A stretch of 64,000 nt of DNA from Clostridium pascui (lineage in GTDB: Bacteria; Bacillota; Clostridia; Clostridiales; Clostridiaceae). A model generated the notes under the pieces. The model had not been told where the DNA came from. It saw only the letters and a program-made list of their open reading frames with translations, and did no database searches. Numbering within the stretch: position 1 is the stretch's first letter; each line of letters starts with the position of its first letter. Positions 17,798 to 29,153 of the stretch are shown in pieces. The translations under genes were made by a program, and so were the position numbers. The stretch covers positions 434,001 to 498,000 of the forward strand of contig NZ_JAFBDB010000002.1 of the NCBI RefSeq assembly GCF_016908015.1. Direction: 5' to 3'.

Positions 17798-19570
17798 ATG
17801 AAGGAAGGAATAGTAATTGGAATAAATGGTCCTGTTGTAAAAGCCTCAGGTATGAGTAAATTTCAAATGAGAGAAATGGTAATGGTGGGGGAGCGAAAAC
17901 TTATAGGAGAAGTAATTATATTAGAAGGAGATATAGGAACCATACAGGTGTATGAAGAAACAGGAGGGCTTAAAGCAGGAGAAAACATTGTATCTACGAA
18001 TAGGCCGTTATCGCTGAAATTGGGACCAGGCATTATAGGAAATATATTTGATGGAATAGAGAGACCGCTAGAAAAGCTAAATCAGCTATCTTATGGATTT
18101 ATTCCAGAGGGTATAGGACTGATTTCTCTAGATAATGAAAAGCTTTGGGAAGTTTCTATAACAGCTAAGACAGAAGAATATTTAAAATCTGGTGATGTAT
18201 ATGCTGAGGTTCAGGAAACTCCACTTTTAAAGCATAAGCTTATGGTTCCACCAGGTGTGGAAGGAAAAGTTGTATGGGCAGCGGAAAGTGGTAATTATAA
18301 TATAGAGAAAATAGTTATAAAGCTATTAAAAGATGAAAAGAATTATGAACTTCCTCTTTATCAAATGTGGCCAGTAAGAAAACCAAGACCTGTAAAAGAA
18401 AGAAAAGCACTAACTGTTCCACTAGTCACAGGACAACGAATATTGGATACTTTTTTCCCTATAGCAAAAGGAGGAACTGTTGCAATTCCAGGGGGATTTG
18501 GTACAGGGAAAACTATGACTCAACATCAGCTTGCAAAGTGGTCTGATGCTGATTTAATAGTGTATATTGGCTGTGGTGAGAGAGGAAATGAGATGACAGA
18601 GGTTTTAGAGGATTTTCCCAAATTAATAGATCCTAAATCAAATATGCCTTTAATGAATAGGACTGTTTTAATTGCAAATACTTCAAATATGCCTGTGGCA
18701 GCAAGAGAAGCTTCTATTTATACTGGAATTACAATTGCTGAATATTTTAGAGACATGGGATATCATGTTGCTATAATGGCAGATTCAACATCACGTTGGG
18801 CAGAAGCACTAAGAGAAATATCTGGGAGACTGGAGGAAATGCCAGCTGAAGAGGGATATCCAGCATATCTACCTACAAGAATTGCAGAGTTTTATGAAAG
18901 AGCAGGTTATGTTGAGAACTTAAATGGAACGGAAGGGTCTTTGACGGTTATAGGAGCTGTATCGCCAGCTGGAGGAGATTTTTCTGAACCTGTAACTCAG
19001 AATACAAAAAGATTTGTAAGCTCATTCTTAAGTTTAGATAAGAGACTTGCATATGCAAGGCATTACCCAGCTATAAACTGGCTAACAAGTTATAGTGGAT
19101 ATATTTCTATGCTTTCAGATTGGTATGAGGAAAATATTTCGGACACAATGATGGAAATAAGAGGTAAAGTACTTAAGATATTATTCGAAGAAGATAAACT
19201 TCAAGAAATAGTAAAACTTGTAGGAGAAGATGTGCTGCCAGATGACCAAAGACTTATTCTTGAAGTTGCAAAGATTATAAGAATTGGATTTCTTCAGCAA
19301 AATGCCTATCACAAAGAAGATACTTTTGTACCATTAAATAAGCAATTTAAAATGCTAAATCTTATAAATGTTTTATATGAATGCTCAAGTATAGCAGTAA
19401 AGCAAGGTATTCCAATTTCCAAAATAAAAAATAAAGATTTATATGAGGAAATCACAAAAATAAAATATAATGTACCAAATGAAGATTTAAGCAGTATAGA
19501 TTTATTGGAAGAAAAGGTTGAAAACTTTTATAAAAAGCTTATAGAGGAATATGGCAGAGAGGAGGCGTAG
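17798..19570 (+). CDS. ntpA: V-type ATPase catalytic subunit A
   Basis: The 590-residue catalytic subunit has an N-terminal barrel, the A-specific bulge domain (about 110-200) with [10 protein letters not shown], and the nucleotide domain. Its P-loop is GGFGTGKT (about residue 231), close to the usual [23 protein letters not shown] and [22 protein letters not shown] are also present. It hydrolyses or makes ATP in the A3B3 head. An AGGAGG box precedes the ATG, and the next gene follows two bases after its stop. Confidence 0.96.
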   Translation: MKEGIVIGINGPVVKASGMSKFQMREMVMVGERKLIGEVIILEGDIGTIQVYEETGGLKAGENIVSTNRPLSLKLGPGIIGNIFDGIERPLEKLNQLSYGFIPEGIGLISLDNEKLWEVSITAKTEEYLKSGDVYAEVQETPLLKHKLMVPPGVEGKVVWAAESGNYNIEKIVIKLLKDEKNYELPLYQMWPVRKPRPVKERKALTVPLVTGQRILDTFFPIAKGGTVAIPGGFGTGKTMTQHQLAKWSDADLIVYIGCGERGNEMTEVLEDFPKLIDPKSNMPLMNRTVLIANTSNMPVAAREASIYTGITIAEYFRDMGYHVAIMADSTSRWAEALREISGRLEEMPAEEGYPAYLPTRIAEFYERAGYVENLNGTEGSLTVIGAVSPAGGDFSEPVTQNTKRFVSSFLSLDKRLAYARHYPAINWLTSYSGYISMLSDWYEENISDTMMEIRGKVLKILFEEDKLQEIVKLVGEDVLPDDQRLILEVAKIIRIGFLQQNAYHKEDTFVPLNKQFKMLNLINVLYECSSIAVKQGIPISKIKNKDLYEEITKIKYNVPNEDLSSIDLLEEKVENFYKKLIEEYGREEA

Positions 19571-19572
19571 AT

Positions 19573-20952
19573 ATGAAAAAGGAATATTTAACTTTAGATA
19601 AAATTCAAGGCCCTTTAATAGTATTATCTCAAGTAAAGGGAGTATCTTATGATGAAATAGTTGATATAGTAGTAAATGAAAATGAAAGAAAAAAAGGTAA
19701 AGTAGTTCAAATAGATGGAGATAAGGTGGTAATACAGGTATTTGAAACAACTACTGGCATATCTACTCAAAATACTGCTGTAAGTTTTACAGGAGGGCCT
19801 CTTTCTATAAGCCTCTCAGAGGATATTTTGGGAAGGGAATTTAATGGAGTGGGAGAGCCTCGGGATGGTGGTGGAAAAATATATACAAGCACTAAATATA
19901 ATGTGAACGGAAGACCCATGAATCCTGCTGCTAGAAAATATCCTCGAAATTTTATTGAAACAGGTATATCTTCAATAGATTGCTTAAGTACTCTCATCAG
20001 AGGACAAAAGCTACCTATATTTTCTGGAAATGGCATGCCGCATAATGAATTAGCTGCTCAAATTGTAAGACAGGCAAAGTTAAGTGGAAATTCAAAGGGT
20101 GAGTTTGCAGTAGTATTTGCAGCTATGGGAATAAAGCATGATGATGCAAATTTTTTCAGAAAAAAATTTGAAGAAGCAGGAGTTGTAGAAAGGGTTGTTA
20201 TGTATACTAATTTAGCAGATGACCCAATAGTAGAAAGAATTGCTACTCCACGCTGTGCATTAACTGCAGCAGAGTACCTTGCATTTGAAAAGGGAATGCA
20301 CATATTAGTAATAATGACTGATATAACAAACTATTCCGAAGCGCTAAGAGAAATTTCATCTTCTCGGGAAGAAGTGCCAAGTAGGAAAGGGTACCCGGGA
20401 TATCTATATTCGGATTTAGCTTCTCTTTATGAAAGAGCTGGAATGATGAAAGGAAGAGAAGGATCTATAACACAAATACCAATACTTACAATGCCAAATG
20501 ATGATATAACACATCCTATACCTGATTTAACAGGATATATTACAGAAGGACAAATAGTTTTAAATAGAGGTATATACCAAAAAAATATATATCCTCCAGT
20601 AAATATACTTCCTTCCCTATCAAGGCTCATGAAGGATGGAATAGGTGAAGATTATACAAGAGTAGACCATCCAGATGTATCAAATCAGCTTTTTTCAAGC
20701 TATTCCCATGTTCAAGATGTAGTGGCACTAGCTCAAGTAATAGGAGAAGATGAGTTGTCGGAAATAGACAAAATATACATGGAATTTGGAAGGCAATTTG
20801 AAGAAAGATTTCTAAAGCAAGGATTTGAAGAAGATAGAAGTATAGAAGAAACCTTAGATTTAGCATGGGATATACTTTCAATTTTACCTAAGGGGGAACT
20901 TGATAGAGTAAACCCTAAAATACTTGATGAATATTACAGAGGTGAAGCTTAA
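19573..20952 (+). CDS. ntpB: V-type ATPase regulatory subunit B
   Basis: The 459-residue subunit B has [20 protein letters not shown] at the start and [20 protein letters not shown] where catalytic subunits would have a P-loop. [29 protein letters not shown] and [20 protein letters not shown] are typical. It alternates with A in the head and holds a non-catalytic nucleotide site. Its TAA overlaps the ATG of subunit D by one base. Confidence 0.96.
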   Translation: MKKEYLTLDKIQGPLIVLSQVKGVSYDEIVDIVVNENERKKGKVVQIDGDKVVIQVFETTTGISTQNTAVSFTGGPLSISLSEDILGREFNGVGEPRDGGGKIYTSTKYNVNGRPMNPAARKYPRNFIETGISSIDCLSTLIRGQKLPIFSGNGMPHNELAAQIVRQAKLSGNSKGEFAVVFAAMGIKHDDANFFRKKFEEAGVVERVVMYTNLADDPIVERIATPRCALTAAEYLAFEKGMHILVIMTDITNYSEALREISSSREEVPSRKGYPGYLYSDLASLYERAGMMKGREGSITQIPILTMPNDDITHPIPDLTGYITEGQIVLNRGIYQKNIYPPVNILPSLSRLMKDGIGEDYTRVDHPDVSNQLFSSYSHVQDVVALAQVIGEDELSEIDKIYMEFGRQFEERFLKQGFEEDRSIEETLDLAWDILSILPKGELDRVNPKILDEYYRGEA

Positions 20953-21560
20953 TGGAAAATATAGCTCCTACCAAGGCCAATTTAATAAGTGCAAAAAGTT
21001 CACTTGAGTTTTCTAAACAGGGTTTTGAACTTTTAGATAGAAAAAGAAATGTACTTATAAGAGAACTTATGGAATATGTAGATAAAGCAAAAAGTATTCA
21101 AGATAAAATCAATAAAATATTTTCAGAAGCTTATAAGGCGCTTGAAAGAGCTAATATAACTATGGGAATATATGAAGTTGAAGAAATAGCTATGGCAGTT
21201 CCTGAAGCAAATGATTATGATATACTTTTTAAATCTGTTATGGGGGTAGAAGTTCCGCGTGTATATTTTAACAAAGAATATATAAAACCATCCTATGGAT
21301 TTTATAAGAGCAATACTGCAATGGATTTAGCATACCAAAGCTTTAATGAGGTGAAATATCTTATATATGAGCTAGCAGAATTAGAAAATGCAATATATAG
21401 ACTTGCAGTTGAAGTTAAAAAAACACAGAAAAGAGCCAATGCACTAGAAAACATACAAATACCAAAGTTTAAGGCAACTGTTAAAAGCATTAGTGAAGTA
21501 TTAGAAGAGAAGGAAAGAGAAGATTTCTTTAGGCTTAAAGTTGTAAAGAAGAAAAAGTAA
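20952..21560 (+). CDS. ntpD: V-type ATPase subunit D (central rotor)
   Basis: The 202-residue subunit D forms the long antiparallel coiled-coil axle. Its start APTKANLISAKSSLEFSKQG and the later RRTQKRANALENIQIPKF-like segment (here KKTQKRANALENIQIPKF) are diagnostic. It starts inside the stop of ntpB. It is the last gene of the operon, followed by a strong terminator. Confidence 0.95.
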   Translation: MENIAPTKANLISAKSSLEFSKQGFELLDRKRNVLIRELMEYVDKAKSIQDKINKIFSEAYKALERANITMGIYEVEEIAMAVPEANDYDILFKSVMGVEVPRVYFNKEYIKPSYGFYKSNTAMDLAYQSFNEVKYLIYELAELENAIYRLAVEVKKTQKRANALENIQIPKFKATVKSISEVLEEKEREDFFRLKVVKKKK

Positions 21561-21629
21561 GGAAAACAAGCAGTTTTAAGAATAAATTAAGCTTTTGTGT
21601 GATTTGCTTTAAAGGTATGAAAATTATAT

Positions 21630-21664
21630 AATACCCATATATTTAAAATATATGGGTATTTTTT
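21630..21664 (+). terminator. V-ATPase operon terminator
   Basis: Perfect 14-base arms (21630-21643 and 21647-21660) with a three-base loop are followed directly by a run of T. Confidence 0.9.
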
Positions 21665-21711
21665 GAACTGTAAAATTAATTAAATAGAAAGTTTAAAAAG
21701 GTGAGAAAGCT

Positions 21712-24700
21712 ATGAGAAAGGTATTGCATTTAGGATTAGATGTGGGTTCTACCACTGTAAAAATTGCAGTATTAGATGATTATTTTAATGTATTATATAG
21801 CAAATATGAAAGACATTTTTCGGACATTAAGAGCACTATGATAAAAGTAATAAAAGAAACCTATAAAATCTTTAGCGATTATCATGTAACTATAAAGGTT
21901 ACTGGATCTGGCGGTCTTGCAGTTTCTAAGTGGCTTGATATACCTTTTATCCAAGAAGTAATAGCATGCACAACTACTATAGATAAATTTATACCCGAAA
22001 CAGACGTTGCAATAGAACTTGGAGGAGAAGATGCAAAGATAACCTTTTTTCAGGGAGGCCTTGATCAAAGGATGAATGGAACCTGTGCAGGGGGCACGGG
22101 GGCATTCATAGATCAAATGGCATCACTTCTTAAAACTGATGCAGGAGGACTAAATGAGCTTGCAGGAAATTACAATGTAATATATCCTATTGCAGCTAGA
22201 TGTGGGGTTTTTGCGAAAACTGATGTACAGCCTCTTTTAAATGAAGGAGCAGCTAAAGAGGACATAGCAGCTTCCATACTTCAAGCTGTAGTTAATCAAA
22301 CTATTAGTGGACTTGCTTGTGGAAAAGTTATAAGAGGTAATGTGGCTTTTTTAGGGGGTCCACTTTGTTTTTTATCAGAACTAAGACAAAGGTTTAAAGA
22401 AACGTTAAATTTAAAGGAAGATCAAGTTATCTTTCCAGAAAACTCTCAGATCTTTGTTGCTATGGGAGCTGCCATTTCATCAATAGATGATAAAGCAATT
22501 AAGTTTAATGAGTTAAATGATAGATTAAAAATGTTGAATGAAAATATAAATGAAGAAACTAAATCGTTGCAGCCATTATTTTCATCTGAAGAAGACTTAT
22601 TGAAATTTAAGAAAAGACATGATGAAAATAAAGTAAAAACTAAAGATATAACAGAACATAAGGGAAGCTGTTACTTAGGTATAGATGCAGGTTCCACTAC
22701 GACTAAGGTAGCTTTAATTAACGAAAAAGGGGAGCTTCTTTATTCTCGTTATGGAAGTAATGAAGGAAATCCTTTAAAATCTGTAATTAATGTTTTAAAA
22801 GATCTTTATGGAAAATTACCTAAAGAAGCTAGAATTGTAAATTCTACAGTAACAGGTTATGGAGAAGGCTTAATAAAGAATGCCTTATCCATAGATATAG
22901 GTGAAGTAGAGACTATTGCTCATTATAAGGCAGCAAATTTCTTTTTACCAGGAGTAGATTTCATATTAGATATTGGTGGACAGGATATGAAATGCCTTAA
23001 AATAAAGGATGGGGTAATAGATAGTATAATGTTAAATGAAGCTTGCTCTTCTGGATGTGGTTCCTTTATTGAAGCTTTTGCAAGTTCTCTTAATATGCAG
23101 GTTCAAGATTTTGCAAAGGCAGCACTTGGAGCTAAAAATCCGGTAGATCTAGGTTCACGATGTACAGTTTTTATGAATTCAAAAGTTAAACAAGCTCAGA
23201 AAGAAGGAGCGACTGTAGGTGATATATCTGCAGGATTATCATACTCTGTAATAAAAAATGCACTTTTTAAGGTTATAAAGGTAAGAAATGCTGAAAGTTT
23301 AGGAAAAAAGCCAATTGTTCAAGGAGGAACTTTTTATAACGATGCAGTACTTCGTGCCTTTGAATGTGTTTCAGGAAGAGAAGCTGTAAGACCTGATATA
23401 GCGGGTCTTATGGGAGCTTTTGGAGCAGCAATTATTTCAAAGGAAAGATGTGAGGAATCACATATTACAACATTAATTCCGTTAGAAGAACTTGAAAGTT
23501 TCAAGTGGAATACATCTATGAAAAGGTGTGGAAAGTGTGCAAATAATTGTCTTTTGACTGTGAATAATTTCTCGGATAATTCTAAGTTTATTTCAGGTAA
23601 TAGATGTGAAAGGGGAGTAGAAAAAGAAAGTTCTAGTGAAAGTGTACCAAACTTATTTGAATATAAATATAAAAGGCTATTTAACTATATTCCTCTGAAA
23701 AGAGAAGAGGCTATAAGGGGAAGTGTAGGAATACCAAGAGTTCTAAATATGTACGAAAATTATCCATTTTGGTTTACATTTTTTAATGAACTTAAATTTA
23801 GAGTGGAAATTTCACCTAGATCGTCCAAAAACGTTTATGAACTTGGACTGGAAACAATACCATCAGAATCTGCTTGTTATCCAGCAAAAATTGTTCATGG
23901 GCATATTATGAGTCTTGTTAATAGGGGAATAAATTTTATATTTTATCCATCTATTCCTTATGAACAAAAGGAATTTAAAGAAGCAAATAATCATTTTAAT
24001 TGTCCTATAGTTACATCTTACCCTGAAGTAATTAAAAATAATATGGATATATTAAATGAAAAACATATTAAATTTATGAATCCTTTTTTACCTCTTGATG
24101 ACGAAAGAAAGATGTTTAAAAGACTAAGAGATGAATTGAGTGAATTTAATATTTCAAATGTTGAACTTGAAAGAGCGTTAAAACTTGCATATGAAGAGGA
24201 TAAAAAAGTTAAAAGTGATATAAGAATAAAAGGCGAAGAAGTAGTGAAATACTTAAATACTACAGGTAAAAAAGGAGTTGTGCTAGCAGGGAGACCATAT
24301 CATTTAGATCCTGAAATAAATCATGGGATTCCTGAAGTAATAACATCTTTTGGTATAGCTGTGCTTACAGAAGATTCAGTAGCACAGTTAGGTAATGTAG
24401 AAAGGCCGTTAAATGTTGTAGATCAATGGGTTTATCATTCAAGACTTTATGCTGCAGCAAGTTTTGTAGCTAAGGAAAAAAACTTAGAACTTATACAGCT
24501 TAATTCTTTTGGTTGCGGACTTGATGCTGTAACCACAGATCAGGTACAGGAAATATTGAATTCTTATGGAAAAATATATACTGTACTTAAAATAGATGAA
24601 GGAAGCAATTTAGGTGCAGTAAAGATAAGAGTAAGATCTTTAATGGCTGCAATGCAAGAAAGAGATAAAAATGGCTTTGTGCCACATAAGATAATTGAAC

Positions 24701-26016
24701 CAGAGAAGAGAGTAATTTTTACAAAGGAAATGAAAAAAAGACATACAATACTTTGCCCCCAAATGGCACCAATACATTTTGAATTAGTACAAGAAGCTTT
24801 TAATGAAGCAGGATATAATCTAGAAATACTTCCATCTGTAGATAGAAGTGCCATAGATGAAGGGCTTAAATATGTAAATAATGATGCTTGCTACCCATCT
24901 ATAGTAGTAGTAGGACAGATAATCGAAGCGTTAAAATCTAGAAGGTATGATTTAGGGAATACTTCGGTTATAATTTCTCAAACTGGTGGAGGGTGTAGAG
25001 CTACAAATTATATAGCTTTTTTAAGAAGGGCATTAAAAGAAGCAGGTTTTAGCAGAATTCCTGTTATATCTGCAAATGTAGGAGGGCTAGAAAAAAATCC
25101 AGGATTTAAAATAAGTTTAAGTCTTATTAATAAAGGACTTATGGCACTTATTTATGGAGATCTACTCATGAGAGTACTTTATAAAGTAAGGCCTTATGAA
25201 AAAATTCCTGGTTCTACTAATCAGCTTTTTAGAAAATGGATGGATAAGTGCAAAGATAGTATAAGAAGTGGAAATCATAAGGAGTTTGAAAATAATATTT
25301 GGAGTATAGTTAAAGATTTTGATAGCCTAGAGGTAAAGAATATTCTAAAACCTAAGGTTGGAGTGGTAGGAGAGATATTGGTGAAATTTCATCCCACTGC
25401 AAATAATGAAGTGATAGACATTTTAGAAAAAGAAGGAGCAGAAGTAGTAGTACCTGATCTTTTAGACTTTTTTATGTATTGTGCTCATGGTGCTATATAT
25501 AAACATGAAGAACTTTCAGGTTCGAAGGTTGCAGCTATTATTTCGAGTTCTGCTATAAAATTTATGGAACTTTATAGAAAAGAAATGAAAAAAGCACTCA
25601 ATTATAGTAATAGATTTAGTGCTCCGCAAAGCATTGAAGTCTTAGCAGAAGGAGCATCAAAAATACTTTCGTTAGGGAACCAAACAGGAGAAGGGTGGTT
25701 TTTAACTGGCGAGATGGTAGAACTTATTGAAACTGGAGTTAAAAATATAATATGTATGCAGCCCTTTGCATGTCTTCCAAATCATGTAACAGGCAAGGGT
25801 ATGATAAAGGAACTTAAAAGAATTTATCCAGGTGCAAATATAGCTGCTATAGATTATGACCCCGGTGCCAGTGAAGTAAATCAGTTAAATAGAATAAAGC
25901 TTATGCTATCCGTGGCAAATAAAAATCTTCAGTTTGAACAAAATGCAGTACGCCATAAAGAGCAAAAACAAGATTTTGTTCAAGATTACAATGAAGGATT
26001 TCATTTGGGAATGTAA
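21712..26016 (+). CDS. Giant 2-hydroxyacyl-CoA dehydratase activase-like protein
   Basis: The 1434-residue fusion has two ASKHA-fold BadF/BcrA-type ATPase domains (about 5-265 and 320-580), each with a DVGSTT- or DAGSTT-type phosphate loop. Cluster-ligand cysteines occur in [10 protein letters not shown] and AARCGVF for the first, and [10 protein letters not shown] and GSRCTVF for the second. A CGKCANNC...CERG four-cysteine patch near 605-635 follows. The rest resembles DUF2229 and HgdB-like regions (about 680-1380). Simple activases (HgdC) drive ATP-coupled electron transfer to dehydratases. This long single-chain form is common in clostridia, with no proven substrate. The start ATG follows AAGGTGAG. 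It stands alone between two terminators. Confidence 0.85.
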   Translation: MRKVLHLGLDVGSTTVKIAVLDDYFNVLYSKYERHFSDIKSTMIKVIKETYKIFSDYHVTIKVTGSGGLAVSKWLDIPFIQEVIACTTTIDKFIPETDVAIELGGEDAKITFFQGGLDQRMNGTCAGGTGAFIDQMASLLKTDAGGLNELAGNYNVIYPIAARCGVFAKTDVQPLLNEGAAKEDIAASILQAVVNQTISGLACGKVIRGNVAFLGGPLCFLSELRQRFKETLNLKEDQVIFPENSQIFVAMGAAISSIDDKAIKFNELNDRLKMLNENINEETKSLQPLFSSEEDLLKFKKRHDENKVKTKDITEHKGSCYLGIDAGSTTTKVALINEKGELLYSRYGSNEGNPLKSVINVLKDLYGKLPKEARIVNSTVTGYGEGLIKNALSIDIGEVETIAHYKAANFFLPGVDFILDIGGQDMKCLKIKDGVIDSIMLNEACSSGCGSFIEAFASSLNMQVQDFAKAALGAKNPVDLGSRCTVFMNSKVKQAQKEGATVGDISAGLSYSVIKNALFKVIKVRNAESLGKKPIVQGGTFYNDAVLRAFECVSGREAVRPDIAGLMGAFGAAIISKERCEESHITTLIPLEELESFKWNTSMKRCGKCANNCLLTVNNFSDNSKFISGNRCERGVEKESSSESVPNLFEYKYKRLFNYIPLKREEAIRGSVGIPRVLNMYENYPFWFTFFNELKFRVEISPRSSKNVYELGLETIPSESACYPAKIVHGHIMSLVNRGINFIFYPSIPYEQKEFKEANNHFNCPIVTSYPEVIKNNMDILNEKHIKFMNPFLPLDDERKMFKRLRDELSEFNISNVELERALKLAYEEDKKVKSDIRIKGEEVVKYLNTTGKKGVVLAGRPYHLDPEINHGIPEVITSFGIAVLTEDSVAQLGNVERPLNVVDQWVYHSRLYAAASFVAKEKNLELIQLNSFGCGLDAVTTDQVQEILNSYGKIYTVLKIDEGSNLGAVKIRVRSLMAAMQERDKNGFVPHKIIEPEKRVIFTKEMKKRHTILCPQMAPIHFELVQEAFNEAGYNLEILPSVDRSAIDEGLKYVNNDACYPSIVVVGQIIEALKSRRYDLGNTSVIISQTGGGCRATNYIAFLRRALKEAGFSRIPVISANVGGLEKNPGFKISLSLINKGLMALIYGDLLMRVLYKVRPYEKIPGSTNQLFRKWMDKCKDSIRSGNHKEFENNIWSIVKDFDSLEVKNILKPKVGVVGEILVKFHPTANNEVIDILEKEGAEVVVPDLLDFFMYCAHGAIYKHEELSGSKVAAIISSSAIKFMELYRKEMKKALNYSNRFSAPQSIEVLAEGASKILSLGNQTGEGWFLTGEMVELIETGVKNIICMQPFACLPNHVTGKGMIKELKRIYPGANIAAIDYDPGASEVNQLNRIKLMLSVANKNLQFEQNAVRHKEQKQDFVQDYNEGFHLGM

Positions 26017-26029
26017 ATATAGAATGTAA

Positions 26030-26064
26030 AATAAAAAGAAGTTCCGCTAAAGCGGAACTTCTTT
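26030..26064. terminator. Bidirectional terminator
   Basis: Perfect 14-base arms (26035-26048 and 26051-26064), GC-rich at the tip, lie between the convergent activase and first gltS genes. On the minus strand it is followed by a T-run, so it best serves gltS. Confidence 0.88.
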
Positions 26065-26095
26065 AAAAATTATCAACTATTAATTAAATTTATTA

Positions 26096-27286
26096 TTAGA
26101 AGAAGTTTACGAATGCAGTAATTATGATTGCATTTGTAAAGTCTATTAAGAATGCACCAACTATAGGTAATACGAAGAATGCTCTTGGAGCTGGTCCGAA
26201 TTTTTCAGAAACTGATGTCATGTTAGCTATACCGTTTGGAGTAGCTCCCATACCAAATCCGCAGTGTCCAGCAGCCGCAATTGCAGCATCAAAGTCTTTA
26301 CCCATGAAGTTAAATGTAACAAATGTTGCAAATAAAGCCATAAGTATTGTTTGAGAAACTAATATTACAAGCATTGGGCCTGCTATATCCGCAAGTTCCC
26401 ATAATTTTAATCCAATTAAAGCCATTGAAAGGAATACATTTAATCCTATGGTTCCAATTGCATCTGTACATTTTGCATTAATGTGCCATTTGCCAGTAGA
26501 TTCGCCAACGTTTAATATTATAGCAGCAATTATCATCGCACTAACGTAAGCAGGAAGAGTTAGTCCCATATTCTTAAATACGTTTCCAAGTACTGCACCA
26601 ATACCTATTGAAACTAAAACTATAGCAAGAGTTTTAAATAATTCTTCATAAGTAATTTCATCTACAACTTCAGCAGAAGCAGCAGCTGTATTTTGAGCTT
26701 CCTTAGAAATAGAAGGCTTTAAACCTTTTCTTTTAATAAGACTTTGTCCTATAGGTCCACCTATTATAGAACCCATAACTAGTCCGAAAGTTGCAGCTGC
26801 CATTGCAGCTGTTAAAGCACCTTGCATACCTTGGCTTTCGAATAAAGCACCAAAGGCAGCACCAGTACCATGTCCACCTGTCATAGTTATAGAACCAGCA
26901 ATTAATCCAAGCTTTGGATCAATTCCAAGTACATTTGATAATATAACACTTAAACCATCCTGGAATATACAAAGCACAGAAGCAAGTAACCAGAATATAA
27001 CAACCTGTAATCCACCTTTTTTTATTAAGTCTATGCTAGCACCCATACCTATTGTAGTAAAGAATACCATCATAAAAGGAGATTGTAACGTAGTATCCAT
27101 TTCAAGTTTTAAAAGTCCGTTTTGTCTTAATATAAGGTTTACAATTGCAAATACAAGTCCACCAACAACAGGTGCAGGTATACAGAATTTTTCAAGTACG
27201 CTTACTTTTGATCTAAGCCAACCACCAAAGTAGTATACAACAACTGCTAAAGCTGTGGTCTGCATCATATCTAATTTAAATTGCAT
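26096..27286 (-). CDS. gltS: Sodium/glutamate symporter GltS, paralogue 1
   Basis: The 396-residue Glt_symporter family protein has about ten to eleven membrane helices in two inverted halves. GGHGTGAAFGALFE (first re-entrant loop region) and GHCGFGMGATPNGIANM (second) are family hallmarks. It imports glutamate with Na+, and could in principle run in either direction in a glutamate-forming fermenter. ATG at 27286 lies nine bases from AAGGTGG and gives the same length as paralogues 2-4; a GTG at 27298 lies within the box. It differs from the others in the central loop (KPSISKEAQNTAAASAEVV). A CodY-like palindrome lies about 180 bases upstream. Confidence 0.93.
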   Translation of the reverse strand: MQFKLDMMQTTALAVVVYYFGGWLRSKVSVLEKFCIPAPVVGGLVFAIVNLILRQNGLLKLEMDTTLQSPFMMVFFTTIGMGASIDLIKKGGLQVVIFWLLASVLCIFQDGLSVILSNVLGIDPKLGLIAGSITMTGGHGTGAAFGALFESQGMQGALTAAMAAATFGLVMGSIIGGPIGQSLIKRKGLKPSISKEAQNTAAASAEVVDEITYEELFKTLAIVLVSIGIGAVLGNVFKNMGLTLPAYVSAMIIAAIILNVGESTGKWHINAKCTDAIGTIGLNVFLSMALIGLKLWELADIAGPMLVILVSQTILMALFATFVTFNFMGKDFDAAIAAAGHCGFGMGATPNGIANMTSVSEKFGPAPRAFFVLPIVGAFLIDFTNAIIITAFVNFF

Positions 27287-27465
27287 AAAAAATACCACCT
27301 TTCCTAAATATAAATATTAATATAAATATTGTTAAAATATTAATTATGTAAAAATAATATTAAGTTAAAAATAAATCATATATTTGATATCCTTAAGGAA
27401 CATTTAATATACTAGCATAAATATTTTCATAATTCAACATTTTTTTATAAATAATTTTAATAATG

Positions 27466-27487
27466 CAATATTTTTCAGAAAATATTG
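27466..27487. promoter_or_regulatory. CodY-box-like palindrome
   Basis: Bases 27470-27484 match the CodY consensus AATTTTCWGAAAATT at 13 of 15 positions, inside a longer inverted repeat CAATATTTTTC/GAAAATATTG. It lies in the upstream region of gltS paralogue 1. CodY control is an inference. Confidence 0.45.
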
Positions 27488-27802
27488 AATGAAGATGGGA
27501 CAAAATGTCGATAAAAATAAAATGTATATGATTACACAAACAATAATTTTTGGTGAAAATTATATTAAAATTAAATAATTGTTAATTTTGTAACCGACTT
27601 AAACTAGGAGGATGCGAGGGAATTGAATCGAGCAATCATAATAGAATAATACCAAGTGATAATTTATTAAATACATAAAATGTCATAATTCGTTAAAAAT
27701 GAAGGGATGATTTTATAAACGGTCATATTTTAAAATATATACTAAGTACTAGAGGAGTGCGAAGAGTAAATAAATTATAAGCTTAGTGTGAAAAGTTTAT
27801 AA

Positions 27803-27841
27803 AATAAAAAAAGCACTGAGGAACTTGTCCATCAGTGCTTT
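27803..27841 (-). terminator. Terminator of gltS paralogue 2
   Basis: Perfect 10-base arms (27810-27819 and 27832-27841) around a 12-base loop. On the minus strand the hairpin is followed by TTTTTATTTT. Confidence 0.85.
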
Positions 27842-27860
27842 AATTTTAATGTTGATAATG

Positions 27861-29051
27861 TTATTTTAAGAAGTTTACGAATGCAGTGATTACGATTGCA
27901 TTTGTAAAGTCGATTAAGAATGCTCCAACTATAGGTAATACGAAGAATGCTCTTGGAGCTGGTCCGAATCTGTCAACAACAGATTTCATGTTAGCCATTG
28001 CATTTGGAGTGGCTCCCATACCAAATCCACAGTGTCCAGCAGCCATAACAGCAGCATCGAAGTCTTTTCCCATCATATTAAATGTTAGATAGTAAGCAAC
28101 TAACCACATCATAACAACTTGTGCTGTAAGTATTATAAGCATTGGTCCTGCAACTGCTGCAAGTTCCCAAAGTTTTAATCCAACTAATGCCATTGATAAG
28201 AATACGTTAAGTCCAATATTTCCAATCATATCAGTACATTTTGCATTTACACGGAATTTTCCAGTGCTTTCGCCTACGTTTAAGATGATAGCAGCTATAA
28301 TCATTGAGTTAACATAGGATGGAAGAGTAATTCCAGCTTTCTTGAAGAATCCTTCAAGAACAGCACCGATTCCAATAGATACTAAAATAACTGCAAAAGC
28401 TTTGAATAATGAATCATAAGTTACTTCATCTTCAGCTTCAATAGTTCCAGCAGCTTCGTTTGAAGCATGAGCTGAAGCTGGCTTTAAACCTTTCTTTTCA
28501 ATAAGCTTTTTACCAAGAGGTCCTCCGATTATAGAACCAGAAACAAGTCCGAATGTAGCAGATGCCATAGCAAATGTCATAGCGCCTTTGAGTCCCATGC
28601 TTTCAAATATTGGAGCGAAAGCACCACCAGTACCATGTCCACCTGTCATAGTAACAGAACCAGTTATAAGTCCAAGTAAAGGATTTTGTCCTAGTGCTGT
28701 AGCTAAAGCTACACCAAGGCCATCTTGAAGTATACATAATAGAGAAGCTAGTAACCAGAATATAACAACCTGAATACCACCTTTTTTAACAAGCTCTAAG
28801 CTTGCTGTAAAACCTATTGATGTAAAGAATACCATCATAAATGGTTTTTGTAATGTTGTATCTAAGCTTAAAGTTACAATACCGCTTTGCTTTAAAGCAA
28901 GATTTAAAAATGCGAATATAAGTCCTCCTACAACTGGGTCTGGAATACAGAACTTATAAAGTAACTGCCATTTTGATTTTACCCAGCCACCAAAGTAGTA
29001 AACTACTACTGCTAATGCAGTGGTCTGCATCATGTCTAATTTTAATTCCAT
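27861..29051 (-). CDS. gltS: Sodium/glutamate symporter GltS, paralogue 2
   Basis: The 396-residue GltS carries the TGGHGTGGAFAP and GHCGFGMGATPNAMANM signatures. It is closest by eye to paralogue 4 (31271-32461): both share the YYFGGWVKSKW...LLYKFCIPDPVVGG start. Both also have the same promoter layout with a cre-like site, so they look like a recent duplication. The central loop has ASAHASNEAAGTIEAEDEV. It would cotransport glutamate and Na+. An AGGTGG-type box precedes the ATG. Confidence 0.93.
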   Translation of the reverse strand: MELKLDMMQTTALAVVVYYFGGWVKSKWQLLYKFCIPDPVVGGLIFAFLNLALKQSGIVTLSLDTTLQKPFMMVFFTSIGFTASLELVKKGGIQVVIFWLLASLLCILQDGLGVALATALGQNPLLGLITGSVTMTGGHGTGGAFAPIFESMGLKGAMTFAMASATFGLVSGSIIGGPLGKKLIEKKGLKPASAHASNEAAGTIEAEDEVTYDSLFKAFAVILVSIGIGAVLEGFFKKAGITLPSYVNSMIIAAIILNVGESTGKFRVNAKCTDMIGNIGLNVFLSMALVGLKLWELAAVAGPMLIILTAQVVMMWLVAYYLTFNMMGKDFDAAVMAAGHCGFGMGATPNAMANMKSVVDRFGPAPRAFFVLPIVGAFLIDFTNAIVITAFVNFLK

Positions 29052-29097
29052 AATAAGTCCACCTTTCTTATAAAAATTTAATTAAATTAGTGAAATA

Positions 29098-29111
29098 TGA
29101 AAACGTTATGC
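29098..29111. promoter_or_regulatory. cre-like CcpA site of gltS paralogue 2
   Basis: TGAAAACGTTATGC matches the cre core TGWAANCGNTNWCA except at the last two bases. It lies just downstream of the -10, a classic road-block position. The equivalent site before paralogue 4 matches better. Confidence 0.5.
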
Positions 29112-29125
29112 TTGGTACACTTATT

Positions 29126-29153
29126 ATTATACACAAAGTGATAAAAAAAGCAA
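29126..29153 (-). promoter_or_regulatory. Promoter of gltS paralogue 2
   Basis: On the minus strand: TTGCTT (29148-29153), a 16-base spacer and TATAAT (29126-29131). It has the same spacing and surroundings as the promoter of paralogue 4. Confidence 0.7.

Larger units (their letters stand above)
27287..27860. other. Intergenic region upstream of gltS paralogue 1
   Basis: The gap is AT-rich. It contains the palindrome at 27466-27487 and the terminator of paralogue 2 at 27803-27841. I see no open reading frame of note and no confident promoter hexamers. Confidence 0.5.

Noticed and set aside
27600-27760. Very short peptides behind AGGAGG-like boxes (for example at 27607)
   Set aside because: The frame after the ATG stops within four codons, with no sign of an attenuator hairpin.
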